Positions 1 to 11,360 of a DNA stretch of 64,000 bases are shown piece by piece (the stretch's first letter is position 1; every line of letters begins with the position of its first letter). The stretch is from Lepeophtheirus salmonis (Eukaryota > Arthropoda > Copepoda > Siphonostomatoida > Caligidae). Where the stretch lies: assembly GCF_016086655.4 (NCBI RefSeq), contig NC_052138.2:17856001-17920000 (forward strand), written 5' to 3'. The position numbers and the translations under genes are program-made. The notes under the pieces are model-generated. The model saw only the letters and a program-made list of their open reading frames with translations. It was not told where the DNA came from and ran no database searches.

Positions 1-835
1 CTGAATATTAATAACATATTTTTAGAGCAGATATACCATTTCCTTGCCATTATAGCAGTGCAACTGTCGTTTCGCACTTATTTTATGGCTGAGTCTCATC
101 TTCTTATATTGTTTTGTCCCTGTGATATTCTTATACCATTAAAGGGTTCATATGTATTTTCTTATCAGCTGTTGCGTCTTATTAGAGTCCTAAATTATAT
201 GTTTTTTTCTAAAATTGTTGATGCTTAAGTATTGTCTATTTGACTACTAAAATTTTGAATACTTCAGTAATTACTGATAATGAAGTAACTAGTCAACTAG
301 CATAATATATGTATATAAATATTTCTTTTTTTGTAGAAGGAAAGGTTGAGTGATGCAATTAAGATTTCAATGTCACATATTGCGTAAGTACTGCTAATTT
401 CATATTCAAAAAACTTTTTAATAGCCCATTCCTTTAAATGCTAAAGACACTCTAAGGAAAGTGGTAAAAATAGTCATATATTAATGGAATAGAAAAAACA
501 AGTATCTTAATCATGTTCACCCATTCATGTAACTTTGATATCAAATGACTATGGCTGGGACTTTTGAAAAGTAAGAGGAGAATTAAACTGTAATTTTTCT
601 TTACGAAAATCCTATCCTTAACAACGATGTATGACAAAATATGAACATAGCCCAAAAGACAATTTCACACCTATCATAATTAAATGTGATGATTGTTTTT
701 TCCATTGATATATTTGTATGTCTCTTTCTCTAGAACTTCTTCAATATACACTAATATACTTTGATTTTCAGAAATGAGTAACTTAGGGGCTTGATATTTT
801 AATATGAATAAATTTCTGAATAAACAAGGCATAAT

Positions 836-876
<41 letters not shown>

Positions 877-1439
877 AATTATCTTTCCAAATTTTTTTGT
901 AAAAATATTTCACTCTTCAATTTTAGATTAGTTTTTTTTTTTAAATATTTTGGATTTGTTTTCTTTTTTCAATTTAAGTATACTTTTAACTTGCATTATT
1001 TATCTTTTATAAAACCGCGTATTTTATGAATTCATAAAAAAATCCACGAACACTTTGTGTGTAAATAGAGAACATGTTCCCGAAAACGGTTGTTATAAAA
1101 ATTCAGCATGACACTACATACATAAATAGACAAAATACTATTTTAAATCCATTGAAAATGTTATTCCACTTTTAAAAAATATCAATCAAGGAATTAAAGG
1201 CTTTTAACCGAAAAAAAAATTACGTTAAGTACATAAATTTATTTATGCACATTTTCACCCATGTATTGTACATAAAAGAGTATCAGCGACACTAAACCTC
1301 AAATGCCTGAATAAACATAAATAATGCATTTAATAACGAAGATAAATGGACTTAAAAAAATAAATGCATGTTTTTGTAAGGGTTTTAGAAATCATCATTT
1401 TTTTTTTCCACTTCACCTGTTTGAACTATGCGTAACTAT
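1..1439. other. AT-rich non-coding stretch
   Basis: No reading frame here looks coding; short open frames are low-complexity. The only structure seen is a long T run at 838-872. The right border is the start of a hAT-like miniature element. Confidence 0.6.
838..872. repeat. 35-nt T homopolymer
   Basis: An uninterrupted run of T. It could be the tail of a minus-strand retroposon, but no body or target duplication is recognisable beside it. Confidence 0.9.
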
Positions 1440-1824
1440 TAGAGTTGTATCAGTCCTTAATACGGCACATGAAATTGGTCCTGTCTCATTATTGTTATGG
1501 GTTTTTGATAGATACCAAAAATTTAAATGCGCCCTCTTCAAATATTTACCATTTGAATTAATTGAATAAGACTTTCAGTATATTTAAAATACGTAAATAT
1601 ATTTCAAGTATTATTAATTTAGGCCTGTTTAAAGTCTAATTAAGGCTTATTACATTCATAAAGGATTGTTAAATGATAATGTCACAAATATATATTTAAG
1701 AGGACGTCATTCATCATAGATTGGTCTATGGAACTGTTTTTGCGTCTCATTCGGAAGTGTCCCTAAAATTTAGGACGTGACCGTACCAAACCAGACGTCT
1801 GAACTTCGGGACCGATACATCCTA
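1440..1824 (+). mobile_element. hAT-like MITE, copy 1 (decayed)
   Basis: Non-coding 385-bp element. The left end reads TAGAGTTGTATCAGTCCTTA. The right end read on the other strand is TAGGATGTATCGGTCC, so the ends are imperfect inverted repeats. Both match the ends of the copy at 8099-8484, which is 386 bp long. The 8-bp flanks GTAACTAT and GTTAAAAT agree at only 5 of 8 positions, so the target duplication has decayed. The interior is AT-rich with no coding frame. A hAT-type mobiliser is inferred from the TAGNGTTG termini and the 8-bp duplications seen at the better copies. Confidence 0.6.
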
Positions 1825-4279
1825 GTTAAAATTAGTACTTTTTCTGAATAAACTATTGTAATGATGACAAACTATTGATGGGTTGCCGAAAATAATTACT
1901 TTACAAATTGTCAGAAATTAAATACAATCTTAGTTATTTTTGTTAGATATTTTTTAATTTTTCTCCTAGATTTTTTCTCTCCGTTTTACAGATCATCGAT
2001 CATTTGACCAAAATCAATGTCAATTTTTTTAACAATTATTAGTTATGTATAAAAAAAACCAGTTGTTACTGATTTTGTCATATTTTTGAATATATATGTA
2101 TATGTTCAATGATGGTATCAGGGAAAAACAAAGAATTTGCATTGGTGGTGTGAAAGAATGCATTCACTAACTTAAGGTCGTTTATTATTCCTTATCCATG
2201 CAAACAATTGATTTTTATCAAATAACATTTCTGCATAAAAATTAAGTCGTAAAAAATATTAATGTTTGTTGAGCTCATTTTTTATATTTTCCCTTTTAAC
2301 CCCATACGTACTATATTTTATTCATGGCTTTTGTAATCCTCAATTTGAGTAGTTTGTACAATTTATGGCTAAAAAATCCAGGTATGTATTTCAAATATAT
2401 CAATCAATGGGCCATATAAAACAATAAAAAATAGAAATCTCTTAACCTTCCAGTATTGCAAACATATAGTCTCATCAAAATACTGCTAAAACCACGTGTT
2501 TTTTGAAGCATTCAAAAATGTTTCCTTCTTAAAAGTAACTTTTAAAAAATCAGTCATTTTAATATAAACATCTTCAAAAATATTAAATCAGTCTATTTTG
2601 ATGTAAAAACATTTCAATTTCTAACCAAAATATCGATTAAATAAATTCCAAAAATTTTGATATTAATAATGTGTTCTTAGAAAAAAATAAGGATTCTAAT
2701 TTTTAAAAATCATAAAATTTTAGCCACACTTTTACTTAATAAAATATAGGGTTGATCCCTTATAGAAAAACCTATTTTTAATTATATTTTTTAATCCATT
2801 ATGATATCTTTTATTATCTACATAACTTATTCCTGATTCACGTTGGCATCCTTTTAGTTATATAAGATTTTGGTACATGTTGTTACTAGTATATAAAATA
2901 AAACATACCTGAAATAAAGAAAAAGTAAGACATTATTTGTAATTATTAACTTTTTGAAAGATAGGATAAACTACATATACTGACACAAAAAAAAATATTA
3001 CATATATTTAAAAATAACTCATTAGTAATAATAAGTTCATAAATTTATATTTGGTTATTTAAAATTATAGGCATGAAACTCAATTAAAGCAATCATACAA
3101 CATATATTTCAAAAAATGGAAGTTCATATTTGATTATGCTAGTAGTGTGAAGACTCAATTGAAATATAAATCTTCTCGTGAAATAAAAGCTTACAAAAGA
3201 GCTATCAATACGAGTTAGGATCACTCATAAGTTGAAAGTAATTAAAACTATTCAAAAAGTTTATAAACCTCCGTTACTTCCATTCAATTCCTAATATAAG
3301 TACATCCTTGGGGGGTTTTGGCTAACCCAGGTTATGCTTTCACAATATAAAACAATATTTGTGCTTAATAATTGTTTCATAATATAATACTATTTTTTAT
3401 TTATTATCAAGCAGAACAATTTATACAAAGACTAAGACATCTTCCTCTGTCTATACATCTATCTCCAAAACTTTAAAAAAGTTTTTATATTATTACCAAA
3501 TTTTGTAATGAATTATGAAGTTCCATATCAATAAAAGGAGTACAAGAATTTACATAGACAGTGGATATATATATGATGCACAATGGGTTTTAAAAGGGAT
3601 TTCATTCATTGGAGGGGTTAAAAACCCAAGGAAATAATTGAATAATAAAAAGACCTGCCAAATGCAAAAAATCAATAATTCTACCACTAGTAGAGAGAGT
3701 TCTAAAAGTGTTTGAGCAAGAGTGTCAGTGCTACAAGCTGTTTGTGAAGTTAAGTTTTAAAATCAAATTATAGATTCTTCCATTAGAAAAGTTAGGACTT
3801 TATTTCATAAATGACCAAATGAAATGATGGTATCGAGTAATAGTTGTTAATTAAAATGACCGCTATAGTAATTGAATAAAATGTTATGGGATCTAGAAAA
3901 TTGTAACTTGTACAATCTGCGTATACAAGTTGCAACTTATATACCTATCTAAAAGAATCAAGAATTTTCTGTATATACATATTATGTATTATTTAAATCA
4001 GCATGAAGAACATTTATGTCAATCATATGAATGTGAATACTTGATAAATATGATGATGAATGATTGAGATTACAATTTCCACATCAAAAAAAAATATATA
4101 AATAAATAAAAATCAAACAGAGAGTTTTGAATAAATGAAATGCATTTAGGTAGTATCAATATGATTGATTCGTTTTCTTGAAATATACAGTAATTGATTT
4201 CATTTGAATAAATAAATATGTAGAGATGTATCCTTTTATTTGATTAGATGTGAAACACTCAAAACTAAAGTTAGTATTA
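1825..4279. other. AT-rich non-coding stretch
   Basis: Nothing coding is visible. Besides a hyphenated inverted repeat at 3901-3935, I see only AT-rich sequence with short A and T runs. Confidence 0.55.
3901..3935. repeat. Hyphenated inverted repeat, TTGTAACTTGTA type
   Basis: TTGTAACTTGTA at 3901-3912 pairs with TACAAGTTGCAA at 3924-3935, 11 of 12 positions, around an 11-nt spacer. The same words recur at about 22.28, 23.03, 23.34 and 54.79 kb, so this looks like part of a dispersed family rather than chance. Confidence 0.5.
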
Positions 4280-4910
4280 GAATTGGGGTTCGGTCTCCAA
4301 AAACTAGAACTGCCCTAGTTCATTATAAATTTTATTTCATTCCAGATAAATTCGGTTAGAACCGGTCTTGATTCAGTTGAAGTCATTTTTTTTTATATGA
4401 AAATAAACTTGAGGGAAAAAAAAAAGTTGTTTTTAAGAAAGTAAAATATTTTTTTGTTATGTGCAGCCCTTTATTAGAAAATAAATTTCGGTCCAATTTT
4501 TAAACATTGTTCGAGTAAATATGGTTAAAATTCGGTACTGACCGCATCATACTTTTTTCTTTAGATAATAAATTTGAGGGGGGAAATGACAATTAAAGAA
4601 ACCATTTTTCCTGTTTTTTATTTTTTTTTTTTTTTGATAAGAAAGTTTCGGTCCAGGGGGCCTAGAAATTGGTGTAGAAAATATTGTTTAAGATCAGATT
4701 CGAAAAAATTCGTTCTAGATTGTGTTCTGCGTCTTTTTTTTTATGGAAAAAAATTAGTGAGAATATTTATTTTTTAAATAGAATAAAAATATTGTTTTTA
4801 AGGGACCTTTTTTAAGAAAAGGAAATTTTGGTTACCGATCTGAATATTGCTATTGTTAAAATAATTAAAGCCCAGTTCGAAGAATAAGTTGGGGTCTCGA
4901 CCCTACTTGC
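4280..4910. repeat. Decayed tandem array, unit about 170 bp
   Basis: Three or more degenerate units can be lined up. An AAATAAAYTTGAGGG-like word lies near 4398 and 4564, with a weaker partner near 4740. AAATTTCGGTCC-like words lie near 4480 and 4642, with a weaker one near 4815. ATTCGGT/ATTCGTT words lie near 4350, 4531 and 4708. Spacing is 161-181 bp each time. A 67-residue open frame inside is low-complexity and not believable as a gene. It could be a satellite remnant or an internal repeat of a larger element. Confidence 0.45.
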
Positions 4911-7900
4911 AAAACTAGTTGGCATGTAACTTTTTGAAGGATAAGAACCATTTATATAAGAAGTAGAAAAGCCTAATTTCACAGCATTCTAATTATTTGT
5001 AGAACCTAAGTTAATAAGTTAAATTGAGGGAATGATTTGACATGACAGACACATACCAACTATCTCAAAACGTGATCATGATATTTTATTCTTTTTAAAA
5101 TGACGTGAAAAGCCAAAATATGTATGACAACTATTTAAATAATATGTTTATATACATATAAACAAGAAGACATACCACTGAAGTGACATTTTGTTTTACA
5201 TATTACTGTGAGTGTTTTGAATTGGAATGAATGAAATATTTGGTTGTACATACCTATTTTAAAATATCTTTTAAACAAAAAAAAATGAAAATATACACTC
5301 TGCTGTGTTATTGACTTGACATGAATATATTTTTTAAATTAATCTGTTGATTTCAAGGTTACCATGTTGAAATTACTCAAGAATGAATTTTCTCAAAAAT
5401 GAGAAGGAATTACATTATTGATCTTAAATATATTAATTAAAACAGTAAACAAAGTTCCATTCCCCCCTTAGATTAAAATGGCGTGTTTTTGATTTACAGC
5501 AACAAACTGGAAAATGACCTTCATACCACGACATTTCTGGTTTTGCAGCCTTAACAGTATTTTTTGCAAAATATTTTTTTAGAACATTGACATTTTTTAT
5601 TATTACTTTTGCAATAAAATATTCAAATCAAAGAAAATAGTATAAAAGATAGATTGTGGAACATGTTTTTAGATTCAAAAATATTTTAATTAATTATTAT
5701 TTTTTTTTTTTATATCAGAAAAAAATCATTTGTAAATAAAAAAAGAATGAAGAAAAATGGACCCTTTCCTTGGAAGTGTAATAAGTTTTTCATTTTCATC
5801 ATAATGATAAAAATCAAAGTTTGTCATAAATTAAAGATATACAATTTTCATAATTAAAAAAATAGCACAGTCAAAAATTCATATTTGAAAAATTATTTAA
5901 GATTTACTAGTTAGATAAATGATATATTTATAAAGTTATCAAAGTTGATATACAGTTTACAAAATGTTCCTCTCTGTAAGACACAAAGTGTGTCTGAAAA
6001 TGTGTCTGTAAGACACATTTTCTGTTAAAAAAAGTCTTTTTTTTTTTTGCCCAAGTAAAAACAATTAAGAACACACAATCTCCATCCAATTGCAAAAATT
6101 TCTTGACTTGTGCTTTCCTTATTTCTATTAATTAAATTGTTCTGATTAATCCGTAGAAGGTATTGTAAATTGCCCTTAAAAGTAGAAAAAATATCCCTTC
6201 ATCATAAAATACAAAACATGATAGATTAATATATGGGAAAGATTGTTTCGAACCTAAATAAAGTTTCATAAATAATACGAATATTTTAAATTGATGGTGG
6301 CTGAACTTTTTAGTGAAAGAAATACATTAGGGAAAATCACATTATTTAAATTGATATCAATTAATATAACATTGAAATTATAAACAGCGAAAATAGAACA
6401 TTTTATAAAAAGAAAACAAATTAATTTTCCCCATGGTATATCAAATCATCCACAAAGACTTTTTAGTTTACTCATCTGTTGATTTTTAAGTTTCTTTTTA
6501 TTTCTCATTGTACTTAATATTGATTGTCAGAACACGAACTATCTACTGTTTAGCTGCTATGAACAATTCCATATTATGAAATGCTCAATACTTTTGGAAA
6601 ATTGACCAATCACTCAATAATTTCTGGCCCTTTTTCGTTAGCTTTTTGGAGAAGGAAAGGTTGAGAAATACAAAAAAAAAAAAGATAAGCCATAAAAAAG
6701 TATTTGGTGGGATATATGCGATCTGCGGACTCTAATTTGTTCATTTCTTCTTTAAATTATAGCCACCATTCATGTGTATCTCTATTTTCTATACATTTCC
6801 AAAATTTCAATAAAAATTATTTAGGAATTCTTCTTTTATTGTTAAGAATTACCTTTCGACTGACGCATCACATACTTAGTAGAAAATAAATTGTTCAAAA
6901 TGGTAAATTATAATTATTTTTTGTTTGGTTTGGATAATCAAAATAAGTAGGACTTTATGAAGTCAAACTGAGGATTTAAAGAATTTATGAAATGTTTATA
7001 TAGGTAAATGAAAGATATAAATTTCCCAGTTGGTTCCATACAAGAAAAATATATATTATTATGATCAAGGAAGTATAAATGATATAAACACAGTATGAGA
7101 CATACTAAGAAATAAAAAAAACCACACAACTTAAATAAATTATGTAATTAATATTCATATGTTGAATAAAGAGTTGGTTTTTATATTTTTTGGGTGGGAT
7201 ATGTTATGACTTATTTCTTTTAGGCTATACCATATGAATTCCTTATATTTTTTATTAAATAGAAAACCCATAATTAATCAATTTTGAGAAATGGCAATTT
7301 CAAAATCAAAGGAATACTCATGCCCTTAGTGGAGACCATTTGAAAATAAAGTCTCAAGGGTGCACTCTATATAGTTCAAGAGATAATATTATTTTTGTTT
7401 GTCAATTTATACAATAGGTAAATATTAGAGATTTGATTTTTATTATTCAAACATCATTCATACATATCAATTATTTGCAATTTTATGTGCATATATCAAT
7501 ATACATATGTAAGTATCTTACAATTTTACAATGTCTATAAAGATTAAATATACACTTATCCTTTTAAAAAAACGACAAATAATTCAAAATGAAACTATTT
7601 GAATCCATCAGAGGTATTGGTTTGGCATTCGGTCACAAAAAGTTTATACACATTTGAAGAGAAAAATGCCATAACAATAGACTATAAGTAGATATTTTGC
7701 TAAATATACATTTTTTTTTCCTTAAAAATTTACACTTTTTGAAAGTCATATTAACTAAATATATTTAACATTTCGCTCTATGGCTGTAAACTGGCAAATG
7801 GGACTACTGGTAAATGAGCAATTGACTGTGTTTTGGTAACCATGTAAATTAAAATTTGCTATTTTTTTCTACAAATCCAGAAGTTAGTGTTATAAATTCG

Positions 7901-8098
7901 TTTTTCTATATTTATTAATAATGAAGCCAAAGTTACATTATATTAAGAATGAAAAAACGGGTAATTATAAATCTAATAAACCTTCCTTAGGACATACAAA
8001 TAACACCAAAGACGTTATTTGAGGTCAAAATATCATATATTGAAAAAGTTGTCAATTTTTTTTTTTTTACAGTTTTAACTATTGCACACAATTATAAC
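4911..8098. other. AT-rich non-coding stretch
   Basis: No credible coding frame on either strand. A 12-bp perfect hairpin is listed separately. The rest is AT-rich with short homopolymers and no recognisable element. Confidence 0.55.
5996..6022. repeat. Short perfect hairpin (12-bp stem, 3-nt loop)
   Basis: GAAAATGTGTCT and AGACACATTTTC flank GTA. A partial AGACACAAAGTGTGTCT palindrome lies immediately upstream, so the region is locally self-complementary. No function can be assigned. Confidence 0.7.
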
Positions 8099-8484
8099 TA
8101 GTGTTGTGTCGGTCCTTATTTAGGACAGAGGTCCAGTACAGTACCAATTAAAGGTACCAAAATAAAGGTCCTTAAAGAAGGTAAAATTGATCCTTTATGA
8201 TGTCAATCAGGGTTTTTCTTCTTTTTTAAATTATTCTGTTATATAATGTAATAAATTATACAGCTTAGTAAACATATAATGTATTCGAAATATGTAGTAT
8301 TATACGAAACCAAGATTTATTTTCTTTCCAAGGTATCTTATTTGTCTTAATGAACCGTCGACAGTTTAAGGGAAAATTCCAAATACTTTCAGTCCTAAGG
8401 AACGGTCCTTAGAACTAATAGTCCTATGGACCCAGAGGACCAGACTGGATTAGACCGAATAAATAAGGACCCTATACAACAACA
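8099..8484 (+). mobile_element. hAT-like MITE, copy 2 (best ends)
   Basis: Non-coding 386-bp element flanked by the perfect 8-bp duplication ATTATAAC (8091-8098 and 8485-8492). The left end is TAGTGTTGTGTCGGTCCTTA. The right end on the other strand is TGTTGTTGTATAGGGTCCTT, an imperfect inverted repeat sharing GGTCCTTATTTA. An 8-bp target duplication with TAGNGTTG-type ends fits the hAT superfamily; this is family knowledge, and no hAT transposase is present. The interior is rich in GGTCC/GGACC words near both ends, AT-rich in the middle, with no coding frame. The copies at 29.5 and 63.1 kb are its reverse-orientation relatives. Confidence 0.8.
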
Positions 8485-10734
8485 ATTATAACTAATAAAA
8501 ATATATAATATGAATGAATCATTACTTTTTATCCAATTTAAAAAAATCCAAACAATTTCGTGCACCTCTGTGAGTTAATAATAAACAATTTATTTTAAAA
8601 AAACTTTATACGTTTATGTGTACCGATGTTTGAATGAATTATTATAACTTAATGTATACTGTAGTTTCAAATTGAAGAAACTGCAAAAAATGTAGGATCG
8701 TAAAAAATAAAAATATTTTTAGTGACAAGAACAATGTTTTGAAATGGGTTGATATTTTTGAAAAAATGAAATTTCACCGTATATTTGCGGTAGAAGTGAA
8801 TAAAATATAAAAATATGTACTTAGATATGTTCTAAGGATTGAGAAGTGTTGATACTTAATAATAATACATTTAATGTACTTTCGTTTTGGATGCAAGAAG
8901 TATATTTGACTATAAACAATTTAATTTATATTTTACGTATATAAAGACTTGAATTGGATCGTTTTTCTTCTTATATATTAATGGTGATAATATGCGAGGC
9001 TTAGGTTTAGTTTGTGGTCTTGAAATTCTTAAATTATTCTATTCTCCAAACAATTTGTAAGAAAATGATAGTTTTATCCTGTCGTCGCATTTTTTTATTA
9101 CGCAGATAAAAGTTCAAAAGTAGTTTAAGTAGCAAAATGGGATTTCAGAATTTTACTTAAAAATATAAATATGGTTAATATAGATCCCAACTATCTGGAT
9201 TCAAAATTTAATTTTAAAAAAAGTTGAAAAATACAAGTTAGACTGTAAACTTAGGACTCTTCCCGAGTAAAATATGAAAAATAACAACGAAAAAATAGGT
9301 TTTTCATAGAAAATATTTTAAAAAATCAGCTTTTGTACATCTTATAAGAAACTAACGTTGTATTTTAATATAATTTGTACTCAAAAAAACTCAAATTTAT
9401 TAAATTCATCAATATATTAAAGTTAATCACCCGAAAAAAAATCTCGGAAAATTCGACTTAAATTGAAATCTAATAACCAATCGCAACATTGGAGTAAGGA
9501 TTAGTCAAATTTTTAGTATTACTTAAAAGGACAGCTTAAAAAACTACAAACGCTCTTTAATTATTTAAAGAGAAGTAAATTTATTCTAAAGCTCATTACA
9601 TAATATGTGAAAATTCTTAAAAACTTGAATTGGCTTCATTCCAAAAATTTTGACTTTAATACAACAATATATATATATTTTTTTTTTTGTTAATGTTCCT
9701 TTAATTGGTTAGATGGAGTTGCACTGATTAAGTAAAAAGTATACATTATAGTATTACAATTATTCCATCTAACCTAGAAATCTTTTGGTAAAATCCACAA
9801 TAAGTAATGTATATTTCTTTCTTCTCTAGGGAATCCCTGGGGCGCGAATATTTTTCATTTTGCAGAAAAAAACCCTGATTTTCTCAAAAACAGTACATTA
9901 AAAAAAGTTTTCCATCAGGAAACGTAAAATCTAGACTATAAGAGTATAAAACTAAAATTGTTTCGTGACCTCAAATAAGACAAAATCTTGGTTTTTACTA
10001 CAGTTTATGTACAATGTAGATTATCAATGCATCATTTTAGAGACTTGTCGTACAAAACCATCTTCATAAAATGCATTCTCATCTATGAAATTATTATATT
10101 TGTTATAAAATTTGTTATTTAATAAACACTATCAATTACACATTTCATTCATGAATGAACAACGAGGTTTATATATTTCTCTAATGCAACATATTTATTC
10201 ATGGAAAACTTCTACATGAAAAGTCCTAAAACAAATTTCATTATGCGAAACAAAGTATATATTTTAATTTATAGGCCATCAAATGCCAAACATTTTCCTG
10301 AAATGAAGTTGCATATCCGTATAAAAAATGTAATTTTAACAAATGATTAATGTAAGCAATCAATTCTCAGCGTCGATAGAAAGACAAATTAGATTATTTA
10401 TTAAATTTAAATTATAATTGACTCAAATTACTTCTTTGGAGTGTTTAACCCCCCTCACATACTTAAATGATCTTGTAATAAATTGTGAACATCATATTTT
10501 TTCTCCACCATCTATGTAAATTTTTCATTTAACATATTGTTTCTGTATCAAATTTTTGGGTATGGTATTTCATTTGTTTTGAGTCAATTATCAGTTCAAT
10601 AATTAAATATTAAGATTTCAAAGAATTTTTTCATGCGTGCATATTGTTTTACTCCCTTAACGATGAATATGATCATTGTCAAAAAGCAAAGGAACAATAG
10701 ACAAAACAAGCTTTTGTATTTTTCTTGTTAATTT
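8485..10734. other. AT-rich non-coding stretch
   Basis: No coding frame stands out. A SINE fragment at about 9690-9775 is listed separately; nothing else is recognisable. Confidence 0.55.
9690..9775 (-). repeat. SINE body fragment (minus orientation)
   Basis: Reads GTTCCTTTAATTGGTTAGAT and continues through GGAGTTGCACTG and a TATAGTATTA word to CCATCTAACC. This is the reverse complement of the body of the SINE at 26880-27004. The T run just upstream corresponds to the A-rich tail in this orientation. No tRNA-like head is recognisable at the higher-coordinate side, so the copy is 5' truncated. Confidence 0.6.
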
Positions 10735-11360
10735 ATGCATTGGTTTGATAATTTTATTTGCACTGGCAAAAAAAAGTTTGGAAAAAAATACTTTTTACTC
10801 CAACCCGATGAAAATTATTATGAAAAAAATAGAGACATAAAATATTTTTATTATTATATGTCTGTAAAAATCCAGCTTTTTTGGCCAGGCTTAATTTCAA
10901 ACATAATGTTTCTCTCTGGCAAGAGAAAATTGTATTTGTATATACTAGATAAGTATTCTGAAGCAAAGGGTTATACTTCTATCCTGAAGACGCAAGCCAT
11001 TCCTTCTGGACAGAGATTAATTGGAAGGAAGTTTGTTTCTTAAGAAGACAACGACCCAAGACATACATCCAAGTTTTGCAAAAACTTCTTGGAAAAGAAA
11101 GGACCCTCTCACGTCTTATCTATTTTGTAATGACCAGCTCAATCTCCTGATTTGAGCCCAATATAGTTATTGTGGGAACACCTCGACAGAAAAGTTCGGG
11201 AAAAGTGCCCACAAGTAAGAATGAGATATGGAACATTTTGAAGTATGCTAGGGTGAATATCACACCTGCCTATCTTGAAAAACAAGCATCAAGAATGCCA
11301 AAAGTCTGTAAAGCAGTTATAGGAGCAAAGGGAGGATTTTTTGATGAAGCTAAAATTTAA
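10735..11360 (+). pseudogene. Tc1-like transposase, C-terminal half, dead
   Basis: Relic of a Tc1-type DDE transposase, the nuclease that cuts at terminal repeats and inserts at TA. Similarity to the family is clear from about 10970: KGYTSILKTQAIPSGQRL, then the second catalytic motif DNDPRHTSK (Asp codon 11047-11049), then PAQSPDLSPI and LLWEHLDRKVREKCP. The last part, ARVNITPAYLEKQASRMPKV to GAKGGFFDEAKI, lies in another frame. In-frame stops occur at 11041, two in tandem near 11130 and one at 11164-11166, and a frameshift lies near 11210. The stop at 11164 sits exactly where the catalytic Glu of PIELLWE belongs. There are 38 codons between the Asp and that site, more than the 34 of classical Tc1. 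The N-terminal DNA-binding half is missing or unrecognisable, and I found no terminal repeats. Confidence 0.85.
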
